Made by a program: the position numbers and the translations under genes
In this document: positions 1-8,701 of the stretch, piece after piece
Numbering within the stretch: the stretch's first letter is position 1
Layout of the letters: every line of letters starts with the position of its first letter
From: Gillisia xinjiangensis
GTDB taxonomy: Bacteria > Bacteroidota > Bacteroidia > Flavobacteriales > Flavobacteriaceae
Reading direction: 5' to 3'
DNA length: 64,000 bases
Assembly: GCF_046298265.1 (NCBI RefSeq)
Contig: NZ_JBKAHK010000002.1
Coordinates: 62,001 to 126,000, forward strand
The notes under the pieces: model-generated
What the model was told of the DNA's origin: nothing
Databases searched by the model: none
The model's input: only the letters and a program-made list of their open reading frames with translations

Positions 1-1
1 G

Positions 2-1297
2 GCGGTATCTGGATTGCATGTTGGGATCATCCTGCTTTTATTAAACCATTTCTTAAAACCTGTAGAACGAATTCGTTATGGAAAACACCTAAAAACAATA
101 CTTCTCATTTTTTTACTGTGGGGATTTGCGGTGCTGGCAGGTTTGTCTCCTTCTGTAGTTCGGGCTGTGAGCATGTTTTCCTTTATTGCCATAGCAATGC
201 AACTCAACAGGCGCAGCAGCATACTCAACGCGCTCTTCACCTCCCTCATCTTTTTGCTGCTCATAAACCCGTATTTTATATTCCAGGTTGGATTTCAACT
301 GAGTTATGCGGCAGTGCTTAGCATTGTTCTAATTCAACCACACCTGTTTGGTTTATTCACCCCCAGGTTTCGCCTCTTTAAATATATGTGGGGAATTTTA
401 ACAGTAACCGGTGCCGCGCAAATTGGGGTTTTGCCGCTAAGTCTGTTTTACTTCCATCAGTTCCCGGGCTTGTTCTTTATTTCAAATTTAGTGATTCTAC
501 CTTTTTTAGGTTTGCTGCTGGGGTTGGGAATCATGGTTATGCTGCTTGCTGTTGTTGGTCTTTTACCAGAACTTTTGACCCTCGTTTATGCAGAAATGAT
601 TCAGCTTTTAAACGATTTCGTCTCTTTTATAGCTTCAAAAGAGGACTTCATATTTCAGGAAATTTACTCTTCAGCCTTGCTACTTATGGCTTCTTATCTC
701 CTTGTATTTTCGTTTGTTTTTCTTCTGAAGAAGTTCAATTATCAAAATATAGTGTTCCTGCTTATAGCAACCGGGATTCTACAAACCGTATTTATTTACG
801 AAAAGAATTCAGCTAATAGTGAAGAAGGGATCATTTTTCATAAAAGCAGAAATTCCATATTGGGAGAAAAAACCGGAAATCAACTGGTTTTACATCACAA
901 CCTGGATACAACTGCCATTTCTCAAACCCTGATAAGGAGTTTTAAAACCGGTAAGAATATTAAGCATCTCGAGGAAATTCCACTTAAAAACCTTTATCAA
1001 ATAGCCGGGAAAACTATTTTCGTTATCGACAGCAGTGGGATTTTTGATATTCCTGGGTTAAAACCCCAGGTTATTTTACTGATTAACTCCCCCAAGATAA
1101 ATTTAGACCGGCTATTAACCCAAATGAATCCTGAAATGCTGGTGGCCGATGGAAGCAATTATCCCAGTTATATAAGCCGATGGCAAAAAACAGGGCAACA
1201 AAAAAAAGTCCCTTTTCACGCTACTGGCGAAAAGGGAGCTTTTATATTTTATAATTCCCAGGAAATTTTGGGAGGAACATCAGTTAACCCGGAATAA
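2..1297 (+). CDS. comEC: ComEC/Rec2-type DNA uptake channel, 5' truncated by the window edge
   Basis: Polytopic inner-membrane protein of the competence family, which carries single-stranded DNA into the cytoplasm. The reading frame is open from base 2 and begins in the conserved motif SGLHVG, so the TTG at base 14 is an internal codon and the gene starts outside the window. Many hydrophobic helices fill the first 250 visible residues. The remaining 170 residues are soluble and carry no metallo-beta-lactamase HxHxDH motif, as is usual for the shorter Bacteroidota proteins. The gene is convergent with the thioredoxin gene. Family assignment is secure; a role in transformation here is inferred. 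Confidence 0.88.
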   Translation, partial: AVSGLHVGIILLLLNHFLKPVERIRYGKHLKTILLIFLLWGFAVLAGLSPSVVRAVSMFSFIAIAMQLNRRSSILNALFTSLIFLLLINPYFIFQVGFQLSYAAVLSIVLIQPHLFGLFTPRFRLFKYMWGILTVTGAAQIGVLPLSLFYFHQFPGLFFISNLVILPFLGLLLGLGIMVMLLAVVGLLPELLTLVYAEMIQLLNDFVSFIASKEDFIFQEIYSSALLLMASYLLVFSFVFLLKKFNYQNIVFLLIATGILQTVFIYEKNSANSEEGIIFHKSRNSILGEKTGNQLVLHHNLDTTAISQTLIRSFKTGKNIKHLEEIPLKNLYQIAGKTIFVIDSSGIFDIPGLKPQVILLINSPKINLDRLLTQMNPEMLVADGSNYPSYISRWQKTGQQKKVPFHATGEKGAFIFYNSQEILGGTSVNPE

Positions 1298-1323
1298 ACC
1301 GGAGGGCACGATAGGATTAAGTT

Positions 1324-1875
1324 TTAGTCTTTAAAACTGCCTTTAAAATTCTTTTCGTATGCCTGCCAGGCTTCAGGGGAATTCAACTTCATATAATCGT
1401 TATTGGCGATCATTTTTAGATAGATCTCAAGTTGTTGGGGAGTTCGATATCCCGTTACCGGGGCGATCACATTGGATTTTTCATCAAAAAACACAAGACT
1501 TGGATATCCTGAGATTTTCAGGGCATTTGCAAAAAAGTGCTGGCTATTCCTCCCCTTTCTTTCAGGATCGAAATTAGGATTTGTATACTTGAAATCTTTA
1601 TAGGTAATTTCTTCAGTCCCTTCAGCATTAAACTTTACTGCATAAAAATGTTTATTGATGAAATTGATCACATCTTTATTTGTGAACGTGTTTTTATCAA
1701 GGAGTTTGCATGGGCCACACCAGGTGGTATAAGCATCCATGAATATTTTCTTTGGTGCTTTTTTCTGTGCAGCCAAAGCTTCATTCATACTCATCCAATT
1801 GATCTCCTGCGCCTGGAATTCGGCTACGGAAAAAGTAAACAAAAGGATTCCAATTAGTAATTTTATATGCTTCAT
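1324..1875 (-). CDS. Secreted thioredoxin-fold protein
   Basis: A 183-residue protein with a signal peptide (about residues 1-22, ending FQAQ) and a thioredoxin active site WCGPC with cysteines at 53 and 56. The length and the sequence after the CxxC suit a single thioredoxin domain of the periplasmic DUF255/thioredoxin_7-like type. It probably reduces or isomerises disulfides of envelope proteins; the substrate is unknown. It is monocistronic, with a 174-base gap to the transporter gene and a convergent comEC on the other side. Function beyond thiol-disulfide exchange cannot be read from the sequence. Confidence 0.85.
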   Translation of the reverse strand: MKHIKLLIGILLFTFSVAEFQAQEINWMSMNEALAAQKKAPKKIFMDAYTTWCGPCKLLDKNTFTNKDVINFINKHFYAVKFNAEGTEEITYKDFKYTNPNFDPERKGRNSQHFFANALKISGYPSLVFFDEKSNVIAPVTGYRTPQQLEIYLKMIANNDYMKLNSPEAWQAYEKNFKGSFKD

Positions 1876-2049
1876 ATGTTCGGAGTTTAAAGTTTCGTGA
1901 ACCTATGCAACTTTCATAGAATGAATTTTGCTATTTCAGCAATCCCCTTCATTGAATGTTTCATTCACTAAAAATATCAGTGAACAGGGGAAATTCAAAT
2001 ATCATTCCGTTTTTACAAATGAAAGTCCGGTATTCAATAAACTATAAAA

Positions 2050-3624
2050 TTACCTTTTTATTTCTGTATCTGCAAGCTCATAAGGTTCCTGTTCCATCAT
2101 TTCCCGCTCATTGTCTTCTGCGCCGTGGGTAAGCCTTTTAAGAGGCTTCAGCATAATTAAAACTATAGATGCAAAGGTTACAGTAAAAATTGTTATTCCG
2201 GAGAAAATTGCGATATCTCCAGCTTCTGCAGCAAAAGCTCCCAGTTCTCCTGCCACTTTATTTCCTAAACCGGTGGCTGCAAAATAAACCCCCATCATTA
2301 AAGATGCATATTTTACCGGCGCCAGCTTGGTTATAAAAGATAAGGCTACAGGAGAGGAACATAATTCCCCTATGGTATGGAAAAGGTATGCAAATACCAG
2401 CCAGTACATTGCAGAAGATCCATTTGTTTCAAACTGAAGGGCTGCAAATACCATAAATACGAAACCAAATCCCATAATAATAACCCCAATGGCCATTTTA
2501 AAGATGGAAGAAGCTTCCTTGCTTTTAAGTTTTCGTTTTGCCCAGAAATTGGCAACAAGAACTCCAAATATTATTATGAACATCGCATTTAATGACTGAA
2601 ACCAGGAAGCAGGAATTTCATTTCCAATCCCCAAAGGCAAATTAAATGGTATCGTTCTGTTTGTATTATCCAGGGCGTAGATATTCATCAACCCACCAGC
2701 TTGTTCAAAAGCACCCCAGAATACGATCACGAGGATAAAGGAAAGCAGCATAACCACATACCTGTCCTTCATAACCTGTGTGGTAAGGTCTTTATAAACC
2801 ATCATCATCATAGCCACAACCAGGGTTAGAAAAATAAATAAAACCCCGTAGGCGATGCCCATTGTAAACATACCCCAAATGGAACCTCCAAAGAGGATTA
2901 AAGTAATTACCAATTGCATAGGAGAATTAAACAAATCTGCAAACAACTTCCCTAAAGAAGCACCTTCATCCCGTTCTACTTTCGATAGAAGATTTCCTAC
3001 ATTGGTAAGGTATTTTTGTCCCCATAGGTAAACCAGCAATCCAAGTGCCATTGCAATACCTGCAAGTCCAAAACCATAATGCCATCCATAAACCTCCCCA
3101 ACGGTTCCTACTATAATACTGGATAGAAAAGCACCTACATTAATCCCTATATAGAAAATTGTAAATCCTTTGTCCCTTCTAATATCACCTTCCCTGTAAA
3201 GGCCGCCAACCATGGTAGAGATATTGGGTTTTAAAAGACCAACTCCGGCAATGATCAACCCTAAACCTGTATAAAAGGCCCACATTTCTTCAACAGCAAG
3301 AATTCCGTGGCCAATAACCAGGATTATTCCACCTATTAAAACGGCCTTCTTTTGCCCAAAAACCTTATCGGCTAAAATACCTCCGGGAATGGAAACCACA
3401 TATACAAGCATGGTATACCAGCCATAAAGCGCAAGTGCTTCCACCTGAGTCCAACCTAATCCCGCATTTCCTTCGGTGGTGGCACTTACAAGATATAAAA
3501 CCAAAATAGCGCGCATCCCATAATAGGAAAAGCGTTCCCACATTTCTGTGAAAAATAAAATAAACAAACCAATCGGATGTCCGAATAATTCTTTTTGATT
3601 AACTGGAGGTGCAGTATTAGCCAT
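2050..3624 (-). CDS. Proton-dependent oligopeptide transporter (POT/PTR2 family)
   Basis: A 524-residue major-facilitator protein with about 12-14 membrane helices. The N-terminus has FFTEMWERFSYYGMRAIL, the POT-family ExxERFxYYG signature used for proton coupling. A second family feature is FTIFYIGINVGAF. It imports di- and tripeptides with protons. The gene lies 28 bases downstream of the dipeptidyl-peptidase gene on the same strand, so the pair probably acts as one peptide-scavenging unit: peptides are trimmed to dipeptides outside and then imported. Family is certain; exact substrate range is not. Confidence 0.93.
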   Translation of the reverse strand: MANTAPPVNQKELFGHPIGLFILFFTEMWERFSYYGMRAILVLYLVSATTEGNAGLGWTQVEALALYGWYTMLVYVVSIPGGILADKVFGQKKAVLIGGIILVIGHGILAVEEMWAFYTGLGLIIAGVGLLKPNISTMVGGLYREGDIRRDKGFTIFYIGINVGAFLSSIIVGTVGEVYGWHYGFGLAGIAMALGLLVYLWGQKYLTNVGNLLSKVERDEGASLGKLFADLFNSPMQLVITLILFGGSIWGMFTMGIAYGVLFIFLTLVVAMMMMVYKDLTTQVMKDRYVVMLLSFILVIVFWGAFEQAGGLMNIYALDNTNRTIPFNLPLGIGNEIPASWFQSLNAMFIIIFGVLVANFWAKRKLKSKEASSIFKMAIGVIIMGFGFVFMVFAALQFETNGSSAMYWLVFAYLFHTIGELCSSPVALSFITKLAPVKYASLMMGVYFAATGLGNKVAGELGAFAAEAGDIAIFSGITIFTVTFASIVLIMLKPLKRLTHGAEDNEREMMEQEPYELADTEIKR

Positions 3625-3652
3625 TTATAGTTGATTTATTAGTGTTTGGTTA

Positions 3653-5824
3653 TTATAAATTTTCCTTGATAAAATTTGTCATTTTTGTGTAAAGATGTAA
3701 GCGGGTATTACCGCCATAGATCCCGTGATTCTTATCTGGATAAAGGGCCCAGTCAAACTGTTTGTTTTCCTGTACCAGGGCTTCTATAAGCCGCATCGTA
3801 TTTTGAACGTGCACATTATCATCGGCTGTTCCATGAACCAATAAGTAATCTCCTTTCAATTTTTCCACGTGATTAATCGGAGAGTTTTCATCATACCCTG
3901 AAGGGTTTTCCTGAGGTGTGGTCATATAACGTTCGGTATAGATGGAATCATAAAATCTCCAGCTGGTAACCGGCGCTACTGCTATGGCCATAGAAAACAC
4001 GTCATTACCTTTAAGGATGGCATTTGTAGACATAAATCCTCCATAACTCCATCCCCAGATACCTATTCGCTCTTCATCTATAAAATCTAAACTGCCAAAT
4101 TTTTTGGCGGCCTCTATTTGATCTTCCAGTTCGTATTTCCCAAGTTCATTCTGAGTCACTTTTTTAAAGGCCGCACCTTTAAAGCCGGTACCTCTTCCAT
4201 CGACCGTAGCGATGATATAACCTTCGTTTGCAAGCATTTGATACCAGTAATCATTTGTTCCGAAGTAGGTATTGGAAACTTGCTGTGAACCGGGTCCGGA
4301 ATACTGAAACATCAAAAGCGGATATTTTTTAGACGGATCAAAATCTGAAGGTCTAATCATCCACATATTCAGTTCATTTCCGTTAATCTCTATGGTTGAA
4401 AGTTCTTTTGGAGAAAAACCGTAGGCTTTTTCCTTTTCAAGCAATTCCGTATTGTCTTTTATCTTCCTTATAAGTTTTCCGTTTTTGGCATCGTGCAGCG
4501 TAAAAACGTAAGGCGTTTTGGTATTTGTAAAGGAATTGATAAAATAGGTATAATCTGCGCTAAAATCTGCGCGGTTGGTTCCTTCTTTTTCGGTTAAGCG
4601 TTTTTTGTTTTTCCCATTGGCACTTATGGAATAAACAGTTCTGTTCACGCTTCCATCCTCTGTGCTTTGGTAAAAAACCATTTTTGATTTAGGATCAAAT
4701 CCGTAATAATTGGTCACTTCCCAGTTTCCTTTGGTAATCTGGTTGATGAGTTTTCCGTTTTTATCGTAGTGATAAATGTGATTCCATCCATCTTTTTCAC
4801 TGGTCCAGATAAAACTGTTATCCGCAAGAAAAGTAAGATTGTCGGTAATATCAACATACGCCTTATCAACTTCCTGCAAAACCACCTTAACTTCACCTTT
4901 TTGAGTATTCACAAAAATAAGGTCAAGCTCGTTCTGATGACGATTTAGAACCTGAACGCTCAATATATCCGGGTGGTTGGTCCATTTTATCCTTGGAATA
5001 TAAAAATCTTCATAATCTCCAAGAGCGATATCTTTTGTTTCAGCAGCGTTTAGCTCGTAGATATGCAAAGATACTTTTGCATTCTCTTCTCCCGCTTTAG
5101 GATATTTAAAAACATCTGCTCCGGGATAGAGTTCATCTCCATATACATCCATAGAAAATTCGGGAACACTGGCTTCGTCGAATTTTAAAAATGCGATCTT
5201 CGATCCGTTCCCATTCCAGGCGAAGGCACGAACAAAAGCAAATTCCTCTTCATACACCCAATCTGTAATCCCATTGATGATTTCATTTTTTTTCCCATCG
5301 GAAGTAATTTGAATTTCTTCTTCTGAAGCAAGGTCCTTCACATACAAATTATTGTTGTGTACATAGACTATTCTAGTGCCGTTTGGGGAGAAGGTTGGTT
5401 CCTGTATTTTTTTATCGGTTAATTTTTTTAATGTTTTGGAGGTGATATCATACACAAAATAGATGCCGCGGGAAGAATGCCTGTAGATTTGCTCCACCTG
5501 GGTTCCAAGCAGGATCTTACTCTCATCATCGCTTAACTCATATCCCTGAAACTTTGAGATTTCTTCGAGAGCTGCAGAATTCACCAAAGTGCCTGTTTTT
5601 TCACCAGATTTATATGCATACACATCTATACTGGAAGTTCCGGCATCGCGATCCTGATTAAGAACAATATATTCCTTTCCATTTTTTAAGGAATTAAGGG
5701 ATTCCAATCGCTCCTGACTGAATGTCCCGCCCCAGATCTCTTCCAGAGTAATCTCTTTTTGCTGGGCAAAAACAGCGGTTGTTGTGATAAAAAAAAGACT
5801 GAAAATAAATTTTGATAATTTCAT
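3653..5824 (-). CDS. Dipeptidyl-peptidase IV (S9B serine peptidase)
   Basis: A 723-residue exported peptidase that removes N-terminal dipeptides, typically X-Pro. It has a signal peptide (residues 1-20, ending VFAQ), an eight-bladed DPPIV N-terminal propeller, then an alpha/beta hydrolase domain. The catalytic triad is visible: Ser593 in GWSYGG, Asp668 in HGTADDNVH and His700 in DKNHG. The propeller keeps the double-Glu motif in DWVYEEEF that binds the substrate amino terminus. Length is normal for the family. Probably co-transcribed with the following POT transporter gene. Confidence 0.94.
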   Translation of the reverse strand: MKLSKFIFSLFFITTTAVFAQQKEITLEEIWGGTFSQERLESLNSLKNGKEYIVLNQDRDAGTSSIDVYAYKSGEKTGTLVNSAALEEISKFQGYELSDDESKILLGTQVEQIYRHSSRGIYFVYDITSKTLKKLTDKKIQEPTFSPNGTRIVYVHNNNLYVKDLASEEEIQITSDGKKNEIINGITDWVYEEEFAFVRAFAWNGNGSKIAFLKFDEASVPEFSMDVYGDELYPGADVFKYPKAGEENAKVSLHIYELNAAETKDIALGDYEDFYIPRIKWTNHPDILSVQVLNRHQNELDLIFVNTQKGEVKVVLQEVDKAYVDITDNLTFLADNSFIWTSEKDGWNHIYHYDKNGKLINQITKGNWEVTNYYGFDPKSKMVFYQSTEDGSVNRTVYSISANGKNKKRLTEKEGTNRADFSADYTYFINSFTNTKTPYVFTLHDAKNGKLIRKIKDNTELLEKEKAYGFSPKELSTIEINGNELNMWMIRPSDFDPSKKYPLLMFQYSGPGSQQVSNTYFGTNDYWYQMLANEGYIIATVDGRGTGFKGAAFKKVTQNELGKYELEDQIEAAKKFGSLDFIDEERIGIWGWSYGGFMSTNAILKGNDVFSMAIAVAPVTSWRFYDSIYTERYMTTPQENPSGYDENSPINHVEKLKGDYLLVHGTADDNVHVQNTMRLIEALVQENKQFDWALYPDKNHGIYGGNTRLHLYTKMTNFIKENL

Positions 5825-5986
5825 TTGTAAGGAAATAAATTTTTCAGGCCAAGTTTACTAAAAATTCAGCAAAAAATGGCGTATTTGATTGTTAAATACT
5901 AATAATTCGTTAAACACAAATAGCAGAAATTATTATGCAATACTCTTTGTGAAAGATAAAGCTTTCGCGAATCAACCCAGTAATTG

Positions 5987-5994
5987 TATCTTTG
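5987..5994 (+). promoter_or_regulatory. Bacteroidota -7 promoter element before HMG-CoA reductase
   Basis: TATCTTTG matches the TAnnTTTG consensus and lies 19 bases before the chosen ATG at 6013. The -33 element is not clear. The position supports the ATG at 6013 rather than the upstream TTG at 5992, which would overlap this element. Confidence 0.55.
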
Positions 5995-6012
5995 AAATCC
6001 AAATTTTTTATA

Positions 6013-7344
6013 ATGATCGACCCCATAAGCGGTTTTTCCAAATTGACCAAGGCACAAAAAATCACCTGGTTATCTAAAACATATCTCAACAATTCCAGGG
6101 AATCGGAGAACGTTCTGCGCCAATATTGGAACGAAAACCTACAACTTCAAACCCTTCACGATGAGTTTACCGAAAATACCCTGAGCAACTTTTATTTGCC
6201 CTTTGGAATCGCTCCCAATTTCTTAATTAACGGAAACTTGTACGCCATTCCCATGGCTATCGAGGAAAGTTCTGTAATTGCTGCGGCAAGTAAGGCGGCC
6301 AAATACTGGTTTACCCGCGGCGGTTTTAAGGTAGAAGTATTGAATACCACCAAGGTAGGTCAGGTGCATTTTAAATATAAAGGAGATTTTGAAAAGCTGG
6401 AACGCTTTTTTGAGTTTTGTAAACCAGAATTGCTGAAAGCTGTTAGCGGGATTACAAAAAATATGGAAAAACGCGGCGGAGGTGTTCTTGATATTGAACT
6501 TCGAAATAAAACAGACCTTATGGAAAACTATTTCCAGCTGCACTGTAAGTTCGAAACCAAGGATTCCATGGGCGCTAATTTTATAAACTCCTGTTTAGAA
6601 AAATTTGCCGAAACACTTCGCTCAGAAGCCAGTTCCTATCCTGAATTTACTACGGAAGAAAAAAACCTGGAAGTAATTATGAGTATTCTCTCCAATTATG
6701 TCCCCGAATGTATCGTAAGGGCTGAAGTTTCCTGCCCGGTTCATGAACTTGCCGATGTGAAATATGAAGATGCTACAGGTTTTGCCGAAAAGTTCCTTAC
6801 TGCTATAAAAATAGCGGAGGTGGAACCTTACCGGGCTGTTACACATAATAAAGGAATTATGAACGGAATTGATGCAGTTGTACTGGCCACCGGAAATGAT
6901 TTTAGGGCGGTAGAAGCCGGGGTGCACGCCTATGCCTCCAAAGATGGAACATACAGCAGCTTAACACAGGCCAGCGTAGATAATGGAATTTTCAAATTCT
7001 GGATGGAAATCCCATTGGCTTTGGGAACCGTTGGCGGTTTAACCAACCTGCATCCCCTTGTAAAAGTGGCCCTGGAAATTTTGCAACAACCTTCTGCAAA
7101 AAATTTAATGGAGGTTGTTGCAGTAGCAGGCCTTGCACAAAATTTTGCCGCCATCAGGTCGCTTGTAACCACCGGAATCCAGCAGGGTCATATGAAAATG
7201 CATCTTATGAATATTTTGAATCAACAAAATGCCAGTAAAGAGGAAAAAGATGAACTTCTGGATTACTTCAGGCACCATACGGTTACCCATAGCAGTGTGG
7301 CAGATAAATTAGAACACATGCGGGGTTCGAATTCTGTAAAATAA
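6013..7344 (+). CDS. Hydroxymethylglutaryl-CoA reductase, class II type
   Basis: A 443-residue enzyme of the mevalonate pathway that interconverts HMG-CoA and mevalonate. It carries EESSV near residue 85, HNKGIMNGIDAV with ATGND, GTVGGLT, and a C-terminal GHMxxH motif, all expected for class II HMGRs. The open frame extends to a TTG at 5992, but the ATG at 6013 follows a promoter-like TATCTTTG and gives a normal N-terminus. The next gene is a GHMP kinase 52 bases downstream. Class II enzymes can be biosynthetic or degradative; the other mevalonate genes near 56-59 kb favour biosynthesis. Confidence 0.92.
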   Translation: MIDPISGFSKLTKAQKITWLSKTYLNNSRESENVLRQYWNENLQLQTLHDEFTENTLSNFYLPFGIAPNFLINGNLYAIPMAIEESSVIAAASKAAKYWFTRGGFKVEVLNTTKVGQVHFKYKGDFEKLERFFEFCKPELLKAVSGITKNMEKRGGGVLDIELRNKTDLMENYFQLHCKFETKDSMGANFINSCLEKFAETLRSEASSYPEFTTEEKNLEVIMSILSNYVPECIVRAEVSCPVHELADVKYEDATGFAEKFLTAIKIAEVEPYRAVTHNKGIMNGIDAVVLATGNDFRAVEAGVHAYASKDGTYSSLTQASVDNGIFKFWMEIPLALGTVGGLTNLHPLVKVALEILQQPSAKNLMEVVAVAGLAQNFAAIRSLVTTGIQQGHMKMHLMNILNQQNASKEEKDELLDYFRHHTVTHSSVADKLEHMRGSNSVK

Positions 7345-7396
7345 TCAGCTTTAAAACCGCTGATTAAATAAAAAACATGATAAAAAAAGTACTTTG

Positions 7397-8326
7397 ATGA
7401 AATTCCATAGCAACGGCAAACTTTTAATCACAGGAGAATATGCAGTACTGGATGGAGCTTTGGCCCTGGCCGTCCCTGCAAGATTTGGACAAAGCCTGGA
7501 AATCCAACCCAGGCAAGATGCCGTGATCGTATGGAAAAGTCTGGACAATAAAAACCAAGTTTGGTTTGAAACAGAATTTCAAATAAGTGAGATCAAAGAT
7601 GCAGGCAATATAAATTTAGGCAAATCGGAAAATGAACAAAAGAACATTTCTGAGAGGCTCAAACACATCTTCCAGCAGGCACATTTATTAAATCCCGGGA
7701 TATTTGCAGAAAATCGCGGATTTACGATGACCTCCAGACTTGAATTTCCACGGGAATGGGGATTAGGAAGCTCTTCAACACTCATCAATAACATTGCGCA
7801 ATTTTTCCGGATAGACGCCTATGCGCTGCTTAAAACCACCTTTGGAGGCAGCGGATATGATATTGCCGCCGCACAAAATGATCATCCAATAACCTATCAG
7901 TTAACCAAAACTAAAAGAAGTGTGCTATCGGTAGATTTCAACCCGGATTTTATGGACAAATTGTTTTTTGTTCATCTTAACCGGAAACAGAACAGCAGGG
8001 ATTCCATTAAGCACTATAAACAACAACCAGGGAAATTCCTGGAAGAAAACATCGCAAAGATCAATGCTTTAACCCAGAGCTTTATTTATTGCGAAACGCT
8101 TGAAGAGTTTAAATTACTCATGACCATTCACGAAACACTGATCTCAAAACTCATAAATACTCCAAAGATCAAATCGGAGTTATTTCCGGATTTTCCGGGA
8201 GCCATAAAAAGTTTGGGCGGCTGGGGCGGAGACTTCATCCTCGCAACAGGAGGAAAGACTGAAAAAGGCTATTTTAAGGAAAAGGGATACCAAACCCTGC
8301 TTTCCTATACTGAAATGGTTATATAA
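7397..8326 (+). CDS. GYDIA-family GHMP kinase
   Basis: A 309-residue small-molecule kinase of the GHMP superfamily. It has the N-terminal GKLLITGEYAVLDG, the ATP-binding GLGSSS loop (EWGLGSSSTL), the name-giving GYDIA motif, and a C-terminal GGWGGDF glycine loop. It follows HMG-CoA reductase in the same direction, so a role in the mevalonate pathway is likely. A separate mevalonate kinase and a diphosphomevalonate decarboxylase lie near 56-58 kb, which makes phosphomevalonate kinase an attractive but unproven assignment. ATG at 7397 is preferred over the TTG directly before it. Confidence 0.85.
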   Translation: MKFHSNGKLLITGEYAVLDGALALAVPARFGQSLEIQPRQDAVIVWKSLDNKNQVWFETEFQISEIKDAGNINLGKSENEQKNISERLKHIFQQAHLLNPGIFAENRGFTMTSRLEFPREWGLGSSSTLINNIAQFFRIDAYALLKTTFGGSGYDIAAAQNDHPITYQLTKTKRSVLSVDFNPDFMDKLFFVHLNRKQNSRDSIKHYKQQPGKFLEENIAKINALTQSFIYCETLEEFKLLMTIHETLISKLINTPKIKSELFPDFPGAIKSLGGWGGDFILATGGKTEKGYFKEKGYQTLLSYTEMVI

Positions 8327-8642
8327 TTTTTGGCTAAAAAGGCTGCCGGGATTTATTCTCCTAATCTCCTTCCAATTTAATACTAATCAGCAATATCCGG
8401 TAAAGAGACAAGATCGTTCCGCCTTCGCGAAACTGCAAGAACCAAGAAAAAAGACTTGATTTTAATTAACTGACAAACATTTAGTTATGATTTCTATTTT
8501 TTCAGAACACTTTAATTATCGATAAATTGAAAAATTCAGAAAAATAAGGTTTGTTTATTAAAAATCCCATTGGAATGCCCAATGAATATGCGCTTTCAGC
8601 TTTCACAAAAATGTTTACCGGACAAAATGAATTTTAATAAAA
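8327..8642. other. Gene-free stretch downstream of the GYDIA kinase
   Basis: About 315 AT-rich bases with no credible ORF. They hold an isolated TTCGCGAA palindrome near 8422, also seen near 5964, which resembles a short palindromic word common in flavobacterial spacers. Confidence 0.5.
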
Positions 8643-8676
8643 AACACCCCGCAGTTTTGAAACTGCGGGGTGTTTA
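8643..8676. terminator. Bidirectional intrinsic terminator
   Basis: A near-perfect hairpin with a 16-base stem rich in G and C at its centre (CACCCCGCAG pairing with CTGCGGGGTG) and a two-base apex, flanked by A-runs and T-runs on both sides. It separates the convergent GYDIA kinase and ppiD genes and can end transcription from both. Confidence 0.9.
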
Positions 8677-8701
8677 CTTTTATTTCACGAACTGAGGTCT
8701 A

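Noticed and set aside
8340..8640. Hidden gene in the gap after the GYDIA kinase
   Set aside because: Stops in all frames; no coding-like segment.
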